Shown: positions 7,389 to 15,555 of the stretch, in pieces
How positions within the stretch are numbered: position 1 is the first letter of the stretch
Layout of the letters: every line of letters starts with the position of its first letter
Assembly: GCA_949297575.1 (NCBI GenBank)
Contig: CASFTB010000015.1
Span: 1-33,639, forward strand
Direction of reading: 5' to 3'
Source of the DNA: an uncultured Bacillota bacterium
GTDB taxonomy: Bacteria; Bacillota; Clostridia; Christensenellales; Borkfalkiaceae
DNA length: 33,639 nucleotides
Made by a program: the position numbers and the translations under genes
The notes under the pieces: model-generated
Databases searched by the model: none
What the model was told of the DNA's origin: nothing
Seen by the model: the letters and a program-made list of their open reading frames with translations, nothing else

Positions 7389-8048
7389 GTGCACGAAATG
7401 CGTGCGACGTCTATGAGAAAATATTACAAAAACTATCGCAGAAAGCCGAACATGTTCTTTTTTTTCGTGATGGGCGGGCTCTTTGCCGCCATCGGCGCGC
7501 TCGCCTTTTTCTTCGTGCGGGAGGGCGGCGCCGTGTGGGGCGGCGTATGCATCGGCGCGGGCGTGCTGCTCGCGGCGCTGCCGCAGCTCGTCATCTTCGA
7601 GCGCTTCGGCTTAAAGGGAGACGTGCTGCATTATCGCCGCGGCGGCATCCCGCACAGGGCGGACGTGAAGGACATCGGCGCCGCCGTCATCTGTATCTAC
7701 GACGAATACCGCCGCGGCAAGGGATTCGTGCCCGCGGCCTTCGAGAGCCGCGAGGGCCCCGTCCCCGTGCCCGCGCTGCTGCTCTTCACTTCCGTCTCGG
7801 AGGAGGAGCTGGACATGTGTGACCGCCGCACCATGACAAAGATGACCTTCCGCAGGCAGCTCGTGACCGACATGCTGCTCGATTTCGGCTTTCTGGAAGA
7901 GCTGTGGGCGTCCGGTTTTGCGGGGAAGGTGTACATCTTCGAAGACGTCGCCAAAATCTATAGACCCGCCTTCGACGAGCTGTTCGGGGGAGATGCGCGC
8001 GTCAGCGTCTACGACCGCATCCCGCTGCGCGCGAAGCGGAACATCTGA
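7389..8048 (+). CDS. Two-helix membrane protein of unknown function
   Basis: About 216-219 aa. After a basic N-terminus (KYYKNYRRKP), two hydrophobic helices lie close together (FFFFVMGGLFAAIGALAFFF and GGVCIGAGVLLAALPQLVIF), followed by a soluble domain of about 145 residues. The start is uncertain: GGAGGG at 7380-7385 serves GTG 7389 (3 nt) or ATG 7398 (12 nt), and ATG 7413 (MRKYYKNY) has no ribosome binding site. It lies between prfB and tsaD on the same strand without a terminator. The topology looks like small PH-like membrane proteins, but I cannot name a family. Confidence 0.7.
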   Translation: MHEMRATSMRKYYKNYRRKPNMFFFFVMGGLFAAIGALAFFFVREGGAVWGGVCIGAGVLLAALPQLVIFERFGLKGDVLHYRRGGIPHRADVKDIGAAVICIYDEYRRGKGFVPAAFESREGPVPVPALLLFTSVSEEELDMCDRRTMTKMTFRRQLVTDMLLDFGFLEELWASGFAGKVYIFEDVAKIYRPAFDELFGGDARVSVYDRIPLRAKRNI

Positions 8049-8151
8049 AGCCGCGCGCATGTGTGCCGCGGCGCAGATGAGGCAAAAAAAGGGAGATCTT
8101 TCGGGTGCGGCGGCGCGTATGTGCCGCCGCACATATGCATGGAGGTGCAAT

Positions 8152-9207
8152 ATGGGGTATGCCGAACAATTTTCCGCCCTTGCATTGAAGAGCGAACCCC
8201 TCATTTTGGGGATAGAGAGCTCGTGCGACGAGACGTGCGCCGCCGTCGTGCGCGGCCGCAAGCTGCTCTCGAACGCCGTGCTCTCTTCCGCTGCCGAGCA
8301 GGCGAAGTACGGCGGCGTCGTCCCGGAGATCGCCTCCCGCGCCCATACCGACGCCATCGGCAGGGCGGTGGAGTCCGCCCTCTCCGAGGCGGGCGTCGCC
8401 GCCGGGCAGATTGACGCCGTCGCCGTCACCTACGGCGCGGGGCTGGTCGGGGCGCTGCTGGTGGGGCTGTCCTTTGCAAAGGCGTTTGCCTATTCCCTGC
8501 GCATCCCCCTCATCGCCGTCAATCACATCCGCGGGCACATGGCGGCCGCGTATCTCACCGAGCCTGACCTCGCGCCGCCCTTCATCACCCTTTTGGCGAG
8601 CGGCGGGCACACCGCCGTCCTGTACACGAAGAGCGCGACCGAGTTCGAGATCATGGGCTCGACGCGCGACGACGCTGCCGGCGAGGCCTTCGACAAGGCC
8701 GCGCGCGTTCTGGGTCTGCCGTATCCCGGCGGGCCGAGCGTGGAAAAGCTCGCGCGCGAGGGCAGCCCGAACATTCCCTTTCCCAAAATGTTCAGGGGAA
8801 ACGGGTACGACTTTTCGTACAGCGGCCTGAAGACGGCGCTCATCAACTACTGCCACAACAAAGAGCAGAGAGGGGAGGCGTACAGCCGTGCAGACGTCGC
8901 CGCGTCCTTCCAGTGCGCCGCCTGCGACGTGCTCGCCGATCGCGCCGTCGCCGCCGCGAAGGAGAAGGGTTGCTCCGTCATCGCCGCGGGCGGGGGCGTC
9001 GCCGCCAACGGCTATCTGCGCGAAAAGCTGGCGGCGTCGTGCGCGAAAGCGGGCCTCCGCGCCATCCTTCCCGAAAAAAAGTACTGCACCGACAACGCCG
9101 CCATGATCGCCGCCGAGGGCGTCACGCAGTATTTCGCGCGCAACTTTTCCGACCTCTCCGTCAACGCCTGTGCCCACATCCCACTGGGGAAAAAGGGGAA
9201 GCAGTAG
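8152..9207 (+). CDS. tsaD: tRNA N6-threonylcarbamoyladenosine transferase TsaD
   Basis: 351 aa, usual length. TsaD transfers the threonylcarbamoyl group to A37 of tRNAs that read ANN codons, together with TsaB/TsaE (not in this window). Motifs in order: GIESSCDET (ASKHA phosphate site), VVPEIASRAH, the metal-binding NHIRGHMAAAY, LLASGGHT, DDAAGEAFDKAAR, and GGGVAANGYLREKL, with a late NAAMIA. The start at 8152 is decided by GGAGG six nt upstream, after a 103-nt gap containing a GC hairpin (8105-8132); the frame is open further upstream but lacks such a site. A terminator follows at 9404-9437. Confidence 0.97.
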   Translation: MGYAEQFSALALKSEPLILGIESSCDETCAAVVRGRKLLSNAVLSSAAEQAKYGGVVPEIASRAHTDAIGRAVESALSEAGVAAGQIDAVAVTYGAGLVGALLVGLSFAKAFAYSLRIPLIAVNHIRGHMAAAYLTEPDLAPPFITLLASGGHTAVLYTKSATEFEIMGSTRDDAAGEAFDKAARVLGLPYPGGPSVEKLAREGSPNIPFPKMFRGNGYDFSYSGLKTALINYCHNKEQRGEAYSRADVAASFQCAACDVLADRAVAAAKEKGCSVIAAGGGVAANGYLREKLAASCAKAGLRAILPEKKYCTDNAAMIAAEGVTQYFARNFSDLSVNACAHIPLGKKGKQ

Positions 9208-9224
9208 AAAGATCTGTACTTTTT

Positions 9225-9310
9225 GTCGGAAAAACAAAGGGACGCAAATCCGAGGACAACTCCGTTGCCCTCACGTTGCTCGGGACAATGTGTGTTCTCC
9301 CTTTGCCGAC
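9225..9310 (+). other. Nested, highly structured intergenic element
   Basis: The outer stem pairs GTCGG (9225-9229) with CCGAC (9306-9310) and CAAAGGGA (9235-9242) with TCCCTTTG (9298-9305). The inner stem pairs CCGAG (9250-9254) with CTCGG (9279-9283) and CAAC (9257-9260) with GTTG (9275-9278) around a 14-nt loop. It lies in the tsaD 3' region. A second hairpin (ATTTTGCG 9315-9322 / CGCAAAAT 9335-9342) follows. It could be a structured RNA element or a MITE/REP-like repeat. No family recognised. Confidence 0.5.
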
Positions 9311-9403
9311 CTTAATTTTGCGAGAGCGCACGCGCGCAAAATCGTTTGCGTTGGCGGCCGAAAGGGCAGAGGCCATCGTATGAAAATTAAAAAATTTGTC
9401 CAT

Positions 9404-9437
9404 AACCGTCTCCGAAGTTTTCCGGAGGCGGTTTTTT
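9404..9437 (+). terminator. Intrinsic terminator overlapping the next gene's ribosome binding site
   Basis: ACCGTCTCCG and CGGAGGCGGT form the stem (one G-T pair), followed by T6 (9432-9437). The right arm contains GGAGG (9424-9428), the only Shine-Dalgarno candidate for the gene starting at 9438. Confidence 0.75.
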
Positions 9438-9884
9438 ATGGGCCGGGTCGGCATTTTCCGGGGCGTTTTGCCCCTGCTCGCGGCGGCATTGCTCGCGGCA
9501 CTGCTCTTCTTCGTACAGTTTTCGGACGAGGCGCCCCTGTTTGCGGGCGCGCAGCGCTATCATTTCTATACCCGCAGCGCCGATTCGCAGGCGTGCATCG
9601 TCTGTGCGGACGCGGAAGAGGCCGCGCGCGTGCGCCGTTCCCTTTTCGGCAGGACGGGCGAGAGCGCCGTATTTGCCGACGCGGAGGAGGCACTCTCCCA
9701 GGCGGAAAGATACGGCGCGCGCCTGCTTTTCAGCGAGCGGGCGGGAGACGTGACCAATTATTATTACTACTCCCCGCACCTGGGCGGGTGCGTGTACGTC
9801 GCAGGGCGTGCGGTCAACCTGCACGTCGCGCTGCGCGGCGAGGGCGGCTGCGTCGGCTCTCCCCTCATTTTCGGCGGGTACTGA
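9438..9884 (+). CDS. Small exported or membrane-anchored protein of unknown function
   Basis: 148 aa if started at the ATG at 9438. A hydrophobic helix at about residues 5-26 (GVLPLLAAALLAALLFFVQF) is a signal anchor; the remainder is an outside domain of about 115 residues, with YYYYSPHLGGCVYVAGRAVNLHVAL towards the end. The pattern resembles small YwmB-like sporulation-associated proteins, but I see no decisive motif. Its GGAGG is within the right arm of the terminator hairpin, so translation may be limited or the gene read only on readthrough. An in-frame TTG at 9396 has no ribosome binding site. Confidence 0.6.
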   Translation: MGRVGIFRGVLPLLAAALLAALLFFVQFSDEAPLFAGAQRYHFYTRSADSQACIVCADAEEAARVRRSLFGRTGESAVFADAEEALSQAERYGARLLFSERAGDVTNYYYYSPHLGGCVYVAGRAVNLHVALRGEGGCVGSPLIFGGY

Positions 9885-9980
9885 AAGGACGCGCCCCTTC
9901 GCAAAAAATTTTTCCGCCGCCGCGTATAAAATCCGCGGAACGGTCAAAAATCACACCATCAAAAAAATCGGAGGACGATC

Positions 9981-10685
9981 ATGAACGATATGAAAGAGAA
10001 CAAAAATGCCGTGGCGGATACCCCCGTCAAGGTCAAGAGAAGGAGCCTTTACTACATTCTGGTCACCGCCTGCGCGCTCGTGCTCGCGGCAGCGGTCGTG
10101 CTCATCGTCGTGTTCGCGACGAACAGCCCCGCGCCCACCCTCGACGACCCCGGCGCCGCCGAACAGCCGGGCGGGGATGAACCGGGCGGCGAGGTGCCGG
10201 ACGAGGGCGACCCGGACGGAGAGGCCCCGGATGAAGACGAGCCGGACGAGCCCGGCAGCACGGAGGTCGTCTTCTCCATGCCCGTCTCCGAAGGCACGCT
10301 GGGCACGGCGTACACCTTCTGGTACAACTCCACGCTCAACCGCTACAACCTGCACACGGGCGTGGATTTCAAGGCGGATGCCGGCACGGCGGTCACGGCG
10401 GCATACGCGGGCACCGTCGAGAGCGTGACGGACACCCTGCTCGAGGGCGGCAAAGTCGTCATCGACCACGGCAACGGGCTGCGCACGGTGTACGCCTCCG
10501 TCGATCCCGCCGCAGGGCTGAAAGAGGGGGATACCGTCGCCCGTGGCGACGTCATCGGCGCGGTCTCCGCCGCCGCAGACGTGATGGGCAACGAGTACGA
10601 CGAGGGCAGCCACCTGCACTTCGAAGTGACGCAGGACGGCAAGGCTATCGACCCCGTCACCTATCTTGACCTTTCCGAAAAGTAA
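9981..10685 (+). CDS. M23-family (LytM) peptidase, SpoIIQ-like
   Basis: 234 aa. One N-terminal membrane helix (about residues 23-46), a Pro/Gly/Asp/Glu-rich linker (about 50-92), then an M23 domain. The zinc motifs are complete: HTGVDF (HxxxD) and HLHFE (HxH). The segment YNLHTGVDFKADAGTAVTAA followed by VVIDHGNGLRTVY closely resembles SpoIIQ, the forespore membrane protein that pairs with SpoIIIAH across the sporulation septum and is a peptidase in Clostridia. The start has GGAGG 6 nt upstream. A possible sigma-F-like promoter (GTATA at 9924, GGTCAAAAA at 9942) is weak. A general cell-wall endopeptidase is the alternative. Confidence 0.85.
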   Translation: MNDMKENKNAVADTPVKVKRRSLYYILVTACALVLAAAVVLIVVFATNSPAPTLDDPGAAEQPGGDEPGGEVPDEGDPDGEAPDEDEPDEPGSTEVVFSMPVSEGTLGTAYTFWYNSTLNRYNLHTGVDFKADAGTAVTAAYAGTVESVTDTLLEGGKVVIDHGNGLRTVYASVDPAAGLKEGDTVARGDVIGAVSAAADVMGNEYDEGSHLHFEVTQDGKAIDPVTYLDLSEK

Positions 10686-10709
10686 GGAGCGGACGCCGTA
10701 CGGCGAAGA

Positions 10710-10743
10710 GGGCCGCCCGCAGGCTTTTGCCTGCGGGCGGCCC
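10710..10743 (+). terminator. Strong hairpin terminator after the M23 gene
   Basis: GGGCCGCCCGCAGGC and GCCTGCGGGCGGCCC form a 15-bp perfect stem around TTTT. The T-tract is poor and delayed (TTTT at 10751), so part of its effect may be mRNA 3'-end protection. Confidence 0.7.
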
Positions 10744-10799
10744 TTGCCGTGTTTTGTGTAAAAAGGAGGCGAAAAGGCGGAGGGAAGAAAGCAAAACTC

Positions 10800-10828
10800 T
10801 GTACAAACGGCGCGAAATGTGTTAAAAT
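10800..10828 (+). promoter_or_regulatory. Probable promoter of the radC-gltX operon
   Basis: TGTACA (10800-10805), 17-nt spacer, TAAAAT (10823-10828), about 38 nt before the radC-family start. The -35 is a weak match. Confidence 0.5.
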
Positions 10829-10865
10829 AAAAAAAAGGGAGCACGTCCCGCAGAGGAGGGGGGAG

Positions 10866-11525
10866 ATGCACGAAGGTCACAGAGGGCGCATGCGCGAGCG
10901 CCTCGCCCTGCACGGCGATTCGCTCACCGATCACGAGCTGCTCGAGATCCTGCTCTTCGAGGTGATCGGCCGAAAAGATACAAATCCCGTCGCGCACCGC
11001 CTGCTCGACAGTTTCTGCGACCTGCAGGGGGTGCTGTCCGCGCCGCCCCGCCTCCTGTGCACGGTGGCGGGCATCGGCCCGCGCGCGGCGGAATTCGTGT
11101 TCCTCGTCGGCTGCTTTCTGCGCAGCGTGCGCAGAGAGCGCGCCCCGCGGCCCCGCCTGTACAGCTTCGAGGAGGCGCGCGCCTTCGCGGAGGGGCGGTT
11201 TGCCGGCGTCGCGGCGGAAAAGCTCGAGGTATACCTGACGGACGAAGAGGGGTTTCTTCTGTGCATCAAAAGCGTCACCGGCGAGCAGGCAGACCGCGTC
11301 GCGCTCAGCGAGCGCGAACTCGGCTACATCCTCGGCGAAGTCAGGCCGAAGGGCGTCATCGTCGCGCACAATCATCCCAGCGGCGTGGCACAGCCCTCCG
11401 CGGAGGACGACGCCGCGGCCGCCGCCATCGGCAGGGTGTGCCGCGCGCACGGCGCCCGCCTCAACGACAGTATCATCTGCGCCGGGAAGGAAACGTACAG
11501 CTATTACGGCGAGGGCAGGCTCTGA
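10866..11525 (+). CDS. radC: RadC-family JAB/MPN-domain protein
   Basis: 219 aa, typical RadC length. An N-terminal region with a helix-hairpin-helix-like LLCTVAGIGPRAAEF (about residues 58-75) is followed by the JAB/MPN+ metalloprotease-like domain with the metal motif AHNHPSGVAQPSAED (about 160-175: His-x-His and Asp). Cellular role is unproven in this family despite the historical DNA-repair name. The start at 10866 follows a long GGAGGGGGGAG; upstream extension to 10749 has no ribosome binding site. It begins an operon that continues 29 nt later with gltX. Confidence 0.92.
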   Translation: MHEGHRGRMRERLALHGDSLTDHELLEILLFEVIGRKDTNPVAHRLLDSFCDLQGVLSAPPRLLCTVAGIGPRAAEFVFLVGCFLRSVRRERAPRPRLYSFEEARAFAEGRFAGVAAEKLEVYLTDEEGFLLCIKSVTGEQADRVALSERELGYILGEVRPKGVIVAHNHPSGVAQPSAEDDAAAAAIGRVCRAHGARLNDSIICAGKETYSYYGEGRL

Positions 11526-11554
11526 GCCCGCCGCGAAAATAAGGAAGGAGAACC

Positions 11555-12994
11555 ATGAAAGAGGTAAGAACGAGATTTGCGCCCAGCCCCACGGGCTACA
11601 TGCACATCGGCAACCTGCGCACCGCGCTGTATGCCTATCTGTTCGCGAAAAAGGAGGGGGGCAAATTCATCCTCCGCATCGAGGACACGGACGGCAAGCG
11701 GTATGTGGACGGCGCCGTGCAGATCATCTATGACACGCTCAAAGACGCGGGCATGCATTACGACGAGGGCCCGGATGCGGGAGGGGACTTCGGCCCCTAC
11801 GTGCAGAGCGAGCGCGCCGCCATCTATAAAGAATACGCCCAAAAGCTGGTGGAGCTGGGCGGCGCCTATTACTGTTTCTGCGACAAGGAGCGCATCGACT
11901 CTCTGAAGGACGAAAACGGCGTCGGCCGCTACGACAAGCACTGCCTGCACCTTTCCAAGGCGGAGGTGGAGGAAAAGCTCGCCGCAGGAGTGCCCTACGT
12001 CATCCGCCAGAACATCCCCGCCGAGGGGAGCGGCAGCTACGAAGACCTCGTGTACGGCACCGTCACCGTCGACTTCAAGGACATGGAGGACGGCATCCTC
12101 CTCAAGAGCGACGGCATGCCCACCTATAACTTCGCCAACGTCGTCGACGACCACCTCATGGGCATCACGCACGTCATCCGCGGCAGCGAATACCTCTCTT
12201 CCACGCCCAAGTACAACCTGATGTACGACGCGTTCGGCTGGGAACGCCCCGCCTATATCCATCTCCCCCCCATCATGAAAAACGCGCACGAGAAGCTCTC
12301 CAAGCGCAACGGCGACGCGAGCTACCAGGACCTCGTCGCCAAGGGGTACTGCAGGGAGGCGATCGTCAACTACATCGCCCTGCTCGGCTGGAGTCCCAAG
12401 AGCAACCGGGAAAAAATGACCCTGCAAGAGCTGGAAGAGAATTTCTCCCTCTCCGGGCTGAACAGATCTCCCTCCATCTTCGACGAGCCCAAATTGCGCT
12501 GGCTTTCGGGCGAATACTTCCGCGAGATGGGGGAGGAGGAGTACGCGAAGGCCGCCCTGCCCTTCCTCAAAAAGAGCAAGGCATACGGCAAGTATGACGA
12601 GCGCAGGCTGCTCGCCGTCGTCAAGACGCGCACAGACGTGCTCGAAGATATCCCCGCCAAGCTCGACTTCCTCGAAGAGTACGGCGCCATCGACCCCGCC
12701 CTGTACTGCAACAAGAAGATGAAGTCGGACGCGGAGGTCGCCAAAAAGGTGCTGCCCGCGGCGGAAAAGGTGCTTGCGGGGCTGGAAGTCTTCGCCAACG
12801 CGGAGATCTACGCGGCGCTCGTGCAGCTCGCGCAGGAGAGCGGCATGAAGAACGGCCAGGTGCTCTGGTGCGTGCGCATCGCCCTGACCGCCAGGGAGAA
12901 CACCCCCGGCGGCGCCAGCGAGATGGCGGAACTTCTGGGAAGAGAGCGCAGCCTCTCCCGCCTCGCCGCGGCGCGCGCGGCGTTGGAGGCATGA
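11555..12994 (+). CDS. gltX: Glutamyl-tRNA synthetase
   Basis: 479 aa, typical length. It charges tRNA-Glu with glutamate in the cytoplasm. Class I signatures: the HIGH-like element in APSPTGYMHIGNLRTALYAY (about residues 9-28) and the KMSKS-like KLSKRNGD (about 246-253). Fragments such as LRIEDTDGKRYVDGA and DDHLMGITHVIRGSEYLSSTPKY are typical of GluRS. The start has AAGGAGA just upstream. Its stop overlaps the next start (ATGA at 12991-12994), coupling it to the histidine kinase. Whether it also charges tRNA-Gln (non-discriminating) cannot be told by eye. Confidence 0.97.
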   Translation: MKEVRTRFAPSPTGYMHIGNLRTALYAYLFAKKEGGKFILRIEDTDGKRYVDGAVQIIYDTLKDAGMHYDEGPDAGGDFGPYVQSERAAIYKEYAQKLVELGGAYYCFCDKERIDSLKDENGVGRYDKHCLHLSKAEVEEKLAAGVPYVIRQNIPAEGSGSYEDLVYGTVTVDFKDMEDGILLKSDGMPTYNFANVVDDHLMGITHVIRGSEYLSSTPKYNLMYDAFGWERPAYIHLPPIMKNAHEKLSKRNGDASYQDLVAKGYCREAIVNYIALLGWSPKSNREKMTLQELEENFSLSGLNRSPSIFDEPKLRWLSGEYFREMGEEEYAKAALPFLKKSKAYGKYDERRLLAVVKTRTDVLEDIPAKLDFLEEYGAIDPALYCNKKMKSDAEVAKKVLPAAEKVLAGLEVFANAEIYAALVQLAQESGMKNGQVLWCVRIALTARENTPGGASEMAELLGRERSLSRLAAARAALEA

Positions 12995-14277
12995 GCGAAG
13001 AGAGGCGTCCCTCCGCAAAGGAGGAGGGCGGGCTGCGGGCGCGCCTCTCCGAAATCAGCCTCATGCGCGGGCTGAAGATCGCCATCCTCATCCTGCTCGT
13101 TGCGGCATGCGTGGCGGCGATCGTGCCGCTGTTCGCGCTGCAAAGCCGCATCCCCCTCATTTCTATCCCCGTGGCGGCAGTACTGCTCTTTTCGATGGCG
13201 ATGAAGGTGTTCGCCGTGCAGGACTTCTATAAAAAGATCGCCTGGTACGTGCTGGACGCTCTGCTCCTTCTGGCGCTTTCCGTGCTGGGGGGCTGGTGGG
13301 CGCCCTCCGTGGTGGTCGGCACCTCCTACACCTATTTCGTGTACGTCGTCGTGCTGTCCGAGTTCTATCTCTCTTCCCCCTCCCTCAGAGACAACGCCAT
13401 CATGTTCGGCGTCAACTTCGCCGCATACACGGCGGTGTACATCGCTGCGGCGCTGGGCAACAACGAATTTTCAAACGCGTTCAGCATCTCCTCGCAGTAT
13501 TTCGTCGCGCTCGTCGTCTTCACGCTGCACTTCATCGTATTCAATTTTGCGATGACCGTCTATCGCAAAAACAGGCAGATCGAGCAAAACCTGCGCGAAT
13601 TGGAGGAGAGCCGCAACGAGCTTCTGCACGCCTACGACAAGCTCGAAGAGGCGACGCTGCTCGAAGAGCGCAACCGCATCGCCAAGGAGATACACGACAC
13701 GGCGGGGCATTCGCTGACCACCGTCATCATGCAGACGGAGGCGGCGCGCCTGGCCATCGATCAGGACCCCGCCGAGGCGAAGCGTGACATCGCCGCGGCG
13801 AACATACAGGCGAAAAACTGCCTCGAGCAGCTCCGCCTCTCCGTGCACCTGCTTTCGGGGCGGCGGGAGAACGTCACCCTCAGAGAGTACCTCGAGGGCA
13901 TCCTCGAAGAGACGGGCAGCGGCACCGGGCTGACCTTCCGCAGCAAGATAGACGACATCGAGCTCACCGCCGAGGCGGAGAGGTTTATCTCCAACGCCCT
14001 GCGCGAGGGCATCTCCAACGGCATCCGCCACGGCGGCAGCACGGCGTTTTTGTTTGAACTCAAAGACATGGGCAATTACATCGAGTTTTTGCTCTCCGAT
14101 AACGGCACGGGCGCAGACCTGAAGTCCTTTAAAGAGGGCTTCGGCCTCTCCGCCATGCGCGCCAAGGCAGAATCTCTGGGCGGCATGGTCAACTTTTCCT
14201 CCGAGGAGGGGGAGGGGTTTGAGATACGCCTCAGCCTGCCCGCGAGCCTGAAAAAGCAAAAGGAGGAAAGGGCATGA
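12991..14277 (+). CDS. NarL-type sensor histidine kinase
   Basis: 428 aa. About five to six membrane helices fill residues 30-195, with no large extracellular domain. A short coiled coil (about 195-225, rich in Glu/Leu/Arg) leads to the HisKA_3 box EERNRIAKEIHDTAGH with the phosphoacceptor His near residue 235. An HATPase domain follows with ALREGISNGIRHG (N box) and SDNGTG...GFGLSAMRAKAESLGG (G boxes). Overlaps with gltX and with its response regulator (ATGA on both sides) show a translationally coupled operon. The membrane-embedded sensing domain suggests it detects an envelope or intramembrane signal, as in LiaS/DesK-like kinases; this is inference. Confidence 0.93.
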   Translation: MSEERRPSAKEEGGLRARLSEISLMRGLKIAILILLVAACVAAIVPLFALQSRIPLISIPVAAVLLFSMAMKVFAVQDFYKKIAWYVLDALLLLALSVLGGWWAPSVVVGTSYTYFVYVVVLSEFYLSSPSLRDNAIMFGVNFAAYTAVYIAAALGNNEFSNAFSISSQYFVALVVFTLHFIVFNFAMTVYRKNRQIEQNLRELEESRNELLHAYDKLEEATLLEERNRIAKEIHDTAGHSLTTVIMQTEAARLAIDQDPAEAKRDIAAANIQAKNCLEQLRLSVHLLSGRRENVTLREYLEGILEETGSGTGLTFRSKIDDIELTAEAERFISNALREGISNGIRHGGSTAFLFELKDMGNYIEFLLSDNGTGADLKSFKEGFGLSAMRAKAESLGGMVNFSSEEGEGFEIRLSLPASLKKQKEERA

Positions 14278-14924
14278 AGATCAAAGTCATGATCGTGGAC
14301 GATCAGGTCATCCTCTCCGAAGGCATCCGCAGCGTGATCGCCTCGTCCGGCGAGCTGGACGTCGTCGCCGTCGCGCACGACGGGCAGGAGGCGCTCGCCG
14401 AGATGGAGCGGGGCAACGTGCCCGACGTCGTGCTGCTCGACATCCGCATGCCCAACATGAACGGCGTCGTCACGACGGGCGAGATCAAAAAGCGCTACCC
14501 CGATGTCAAGGTGCTCATCCTTACCACCTTTGACGACAGCGACTACATCCTCAGCGCCCTCAACAACGGCGCGTGCGGGTACCTCTTAAAGGACATCAGC
14601 GCGCCCGCGCTCATCGATGCCGTCAAAAACGCCTACGCGGGGGATACCATCCTGCCCGCGAAGATCGCCAAAAAGATCACCGACGCGGCAAAGATGGTTA
14701 CCGCCGACCGCGAGATCAAGCTGCGCCGCGCCTTCGGCCTCTCCGACCGCGAGGTGGAGATCGCCGTCATGCTCTTCGAGGGCTTCAACAACCGGCAGAT
14801 CGCCTCCGCTCTGGGCCTTTCGGACGGCACCGCCCGCAACTACATCAGCGCCATCTACTTAAAGCTCGGCTGCGACGGCAGGGCAGCCGCCATCGCCAAA
14901 ATGAAGGAGACGCTCGGCGCATAA
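14274..14924 (+). CDS. NarL/LuxR-family response regulator
   Basis: 216 aa. The receiver domain has acidic residues D9/D10, phosphoacceptor D56 in VVLLDIRMPN and the LTTF/LLKDIS elements. The C-terminal LuxR helix-turn-helix is LSDREVEIAVMLFEGFNNRQIASALGLSDGTARNYISAIYLKL (about residues 157-200). The start has GGAGG upstream and overlaps the kinase stop by 4 nt. It is the cognate partner of the preceding kinase. Targets are unknown; no ABC transporter or other obvious target gene lies beside it. Confidence 0.95.
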   Translation: MKIKVMIVDDQVILSEGIRSVIASSGELDVVAVAHDGQEALAEMERGNVPDVVLLDIRMPNMNGVVTTGEIKKRYPDVKVLILTTFDDSDYILSALNNGACGYLLKDISAPALIDAVKNAYAGDTILPAKIAKKITDAAKMVTADREIKLRRAFGLSDREVEIAVMLFEGFNNRQIASALGLSDGTARNYISAIYLKLGCDGRAAAIAKMKETLGA

Positions 14925-14928
14925 AGAA

Positions 14929-14975
14929 GCCGCCCCGCAGACGAACTTCGTCCGCGGGGCGGCGTTTGTTTTTTT
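14929..14975. terminator. Intrinsic terminator shared by converging genes
   Basis: GCCGCCCCGC (14929-14938) and GCGGGGCGGC (14954-14963) pair, with inner ACGAA/TTCGT extending the stem, followed by GTTTGTTTTTTT on the plus strand. On the minus strand TTCTTT follows, so it may also stop the XRE gene. Confidence 0.85.
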
Positions 14976-14978
14976 GCG

Positions 14979-15332
14979 TCATGTGAGGAACAGTATCATC
15001 AACACGATGAAGATAAAGATCATGGCGGGCAGCAGGCAGAAGAGGATGACCAGCCACCTGGTGCCGAATTTCATCTCGGCGAGCTGTTCCTGCGTAAACA
15101 CGGCCTCTTTTTCCCGCTCTCTGCGCTCGGCGCTCTCCCTGCGCATCTGCTCGACGGAAACGTCCAGCGCCTCCGCGATCTTTTGCAGCACCTCCTCGTT
15201 TTCGGGCACAAAAGACTGCTCCCATCGCTGCACGGAAGACTTGGATGCATAGATCTTGTCCGCAAAGGCGCGCAGCGAGTACCCGCGCTCTTCGCGCAGC
15301 TGCCGCAGGTATGCGCCGTCGATCTTTTCCAT
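14979..15332 (-). CDS. XRE-family regulator with a C-terminal membrane anchor
   Basis: 117 aa. The N-terminal XRE helix-turn-helix (about residues 6-60: LRQLREERGYSLRAFADKIYASKSSVQRWEQ) is followed by a charged Glu/Arg linker (about 62-85) and a single C-terminal membrane helix (WLVILFCLLPAMIFIFIVLM). The protein should therefore bind DNA while tethered to the membrane. The start at 15332 follows GGAGG; the longer open frame upstream crosses the promoter and is rejected. It is divergent from the 15556 gene, with GGGACA repeats between them as likely operators. Confidence 0.88.
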   Translation of the reverse strand: MEKIDGAYLRQLREERGYSLRAFADKIYASKSSVQRWEQSFVPENEEVLQKIAEALDVSVEQMRRESAERREREKEAVFTQEQLAEMKFGTRWLVILFCLLPAMIFIFIVLMILFLT

Positions 15333-15359
15333 CGCTGCCTCCAGTCCCTTTCTCCGCCT

Positions 15360-15388
15360 ATTATACCATATCGCGCCCCCGCGCGCAA
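15360..15388 (-). promoter_or_regulatory. Promoter of the membrane-anchored XRE gene
   Basis: Minus strand TTGCGC (15388-15383), 17-nt spacer, TATAAT (15365-15360), about 28 nt before the start codon. Confidence 0.7.
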
Positions 15389-15421
15389 GTTTTTGAGGCT
15401 TTTTTGCGCATTTTTCGCCGC

Positions 15422-15463
15422 GGGACAGTCCCGAAGACTGGTTTGGGACAAAAGCGGGACAGT
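15422..15463. promoter_or_regulatory. Likely XRE operator: three GGGACA half-sites
   Basis: GGGACAGT at 15422-15429 (part of the palindrome GGGACAGTCCC), GGGACA at 15445-15450 and GGGACAGT at 15456-15463. They lie between the two divergent promoters, just upstream of the -35 at 15481. Operator function is inferred from position and repetition. Confidence 0.55.
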
Positions 15464-15480
15464 TTTTCGCAGCCTTGCCG

Positions 15481-15509
15481 TTGACATTTCCGCCGTTTCG
15501 GTATATATT
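15481..15509 (+). promoter_or_regulatory. Consensus promoter of the 15556 gene
   Basis: TTGACA (15481-15486), 17-nt spacer, TATATT (15504-15509). Confidence 0.8.
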
Positions 15510-15555
15510 GAATACGAGGTTGCAGCCCGAATAAAATTTTTTGGAGGAAAAAACA

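Noticed and set aside
9225..9310. Nested palindrome as an integron attC site
   Set aside because: The pairs do not match the GTTRRRY/RYYYAAC core boxes, and no integrase or cassette gene is present.
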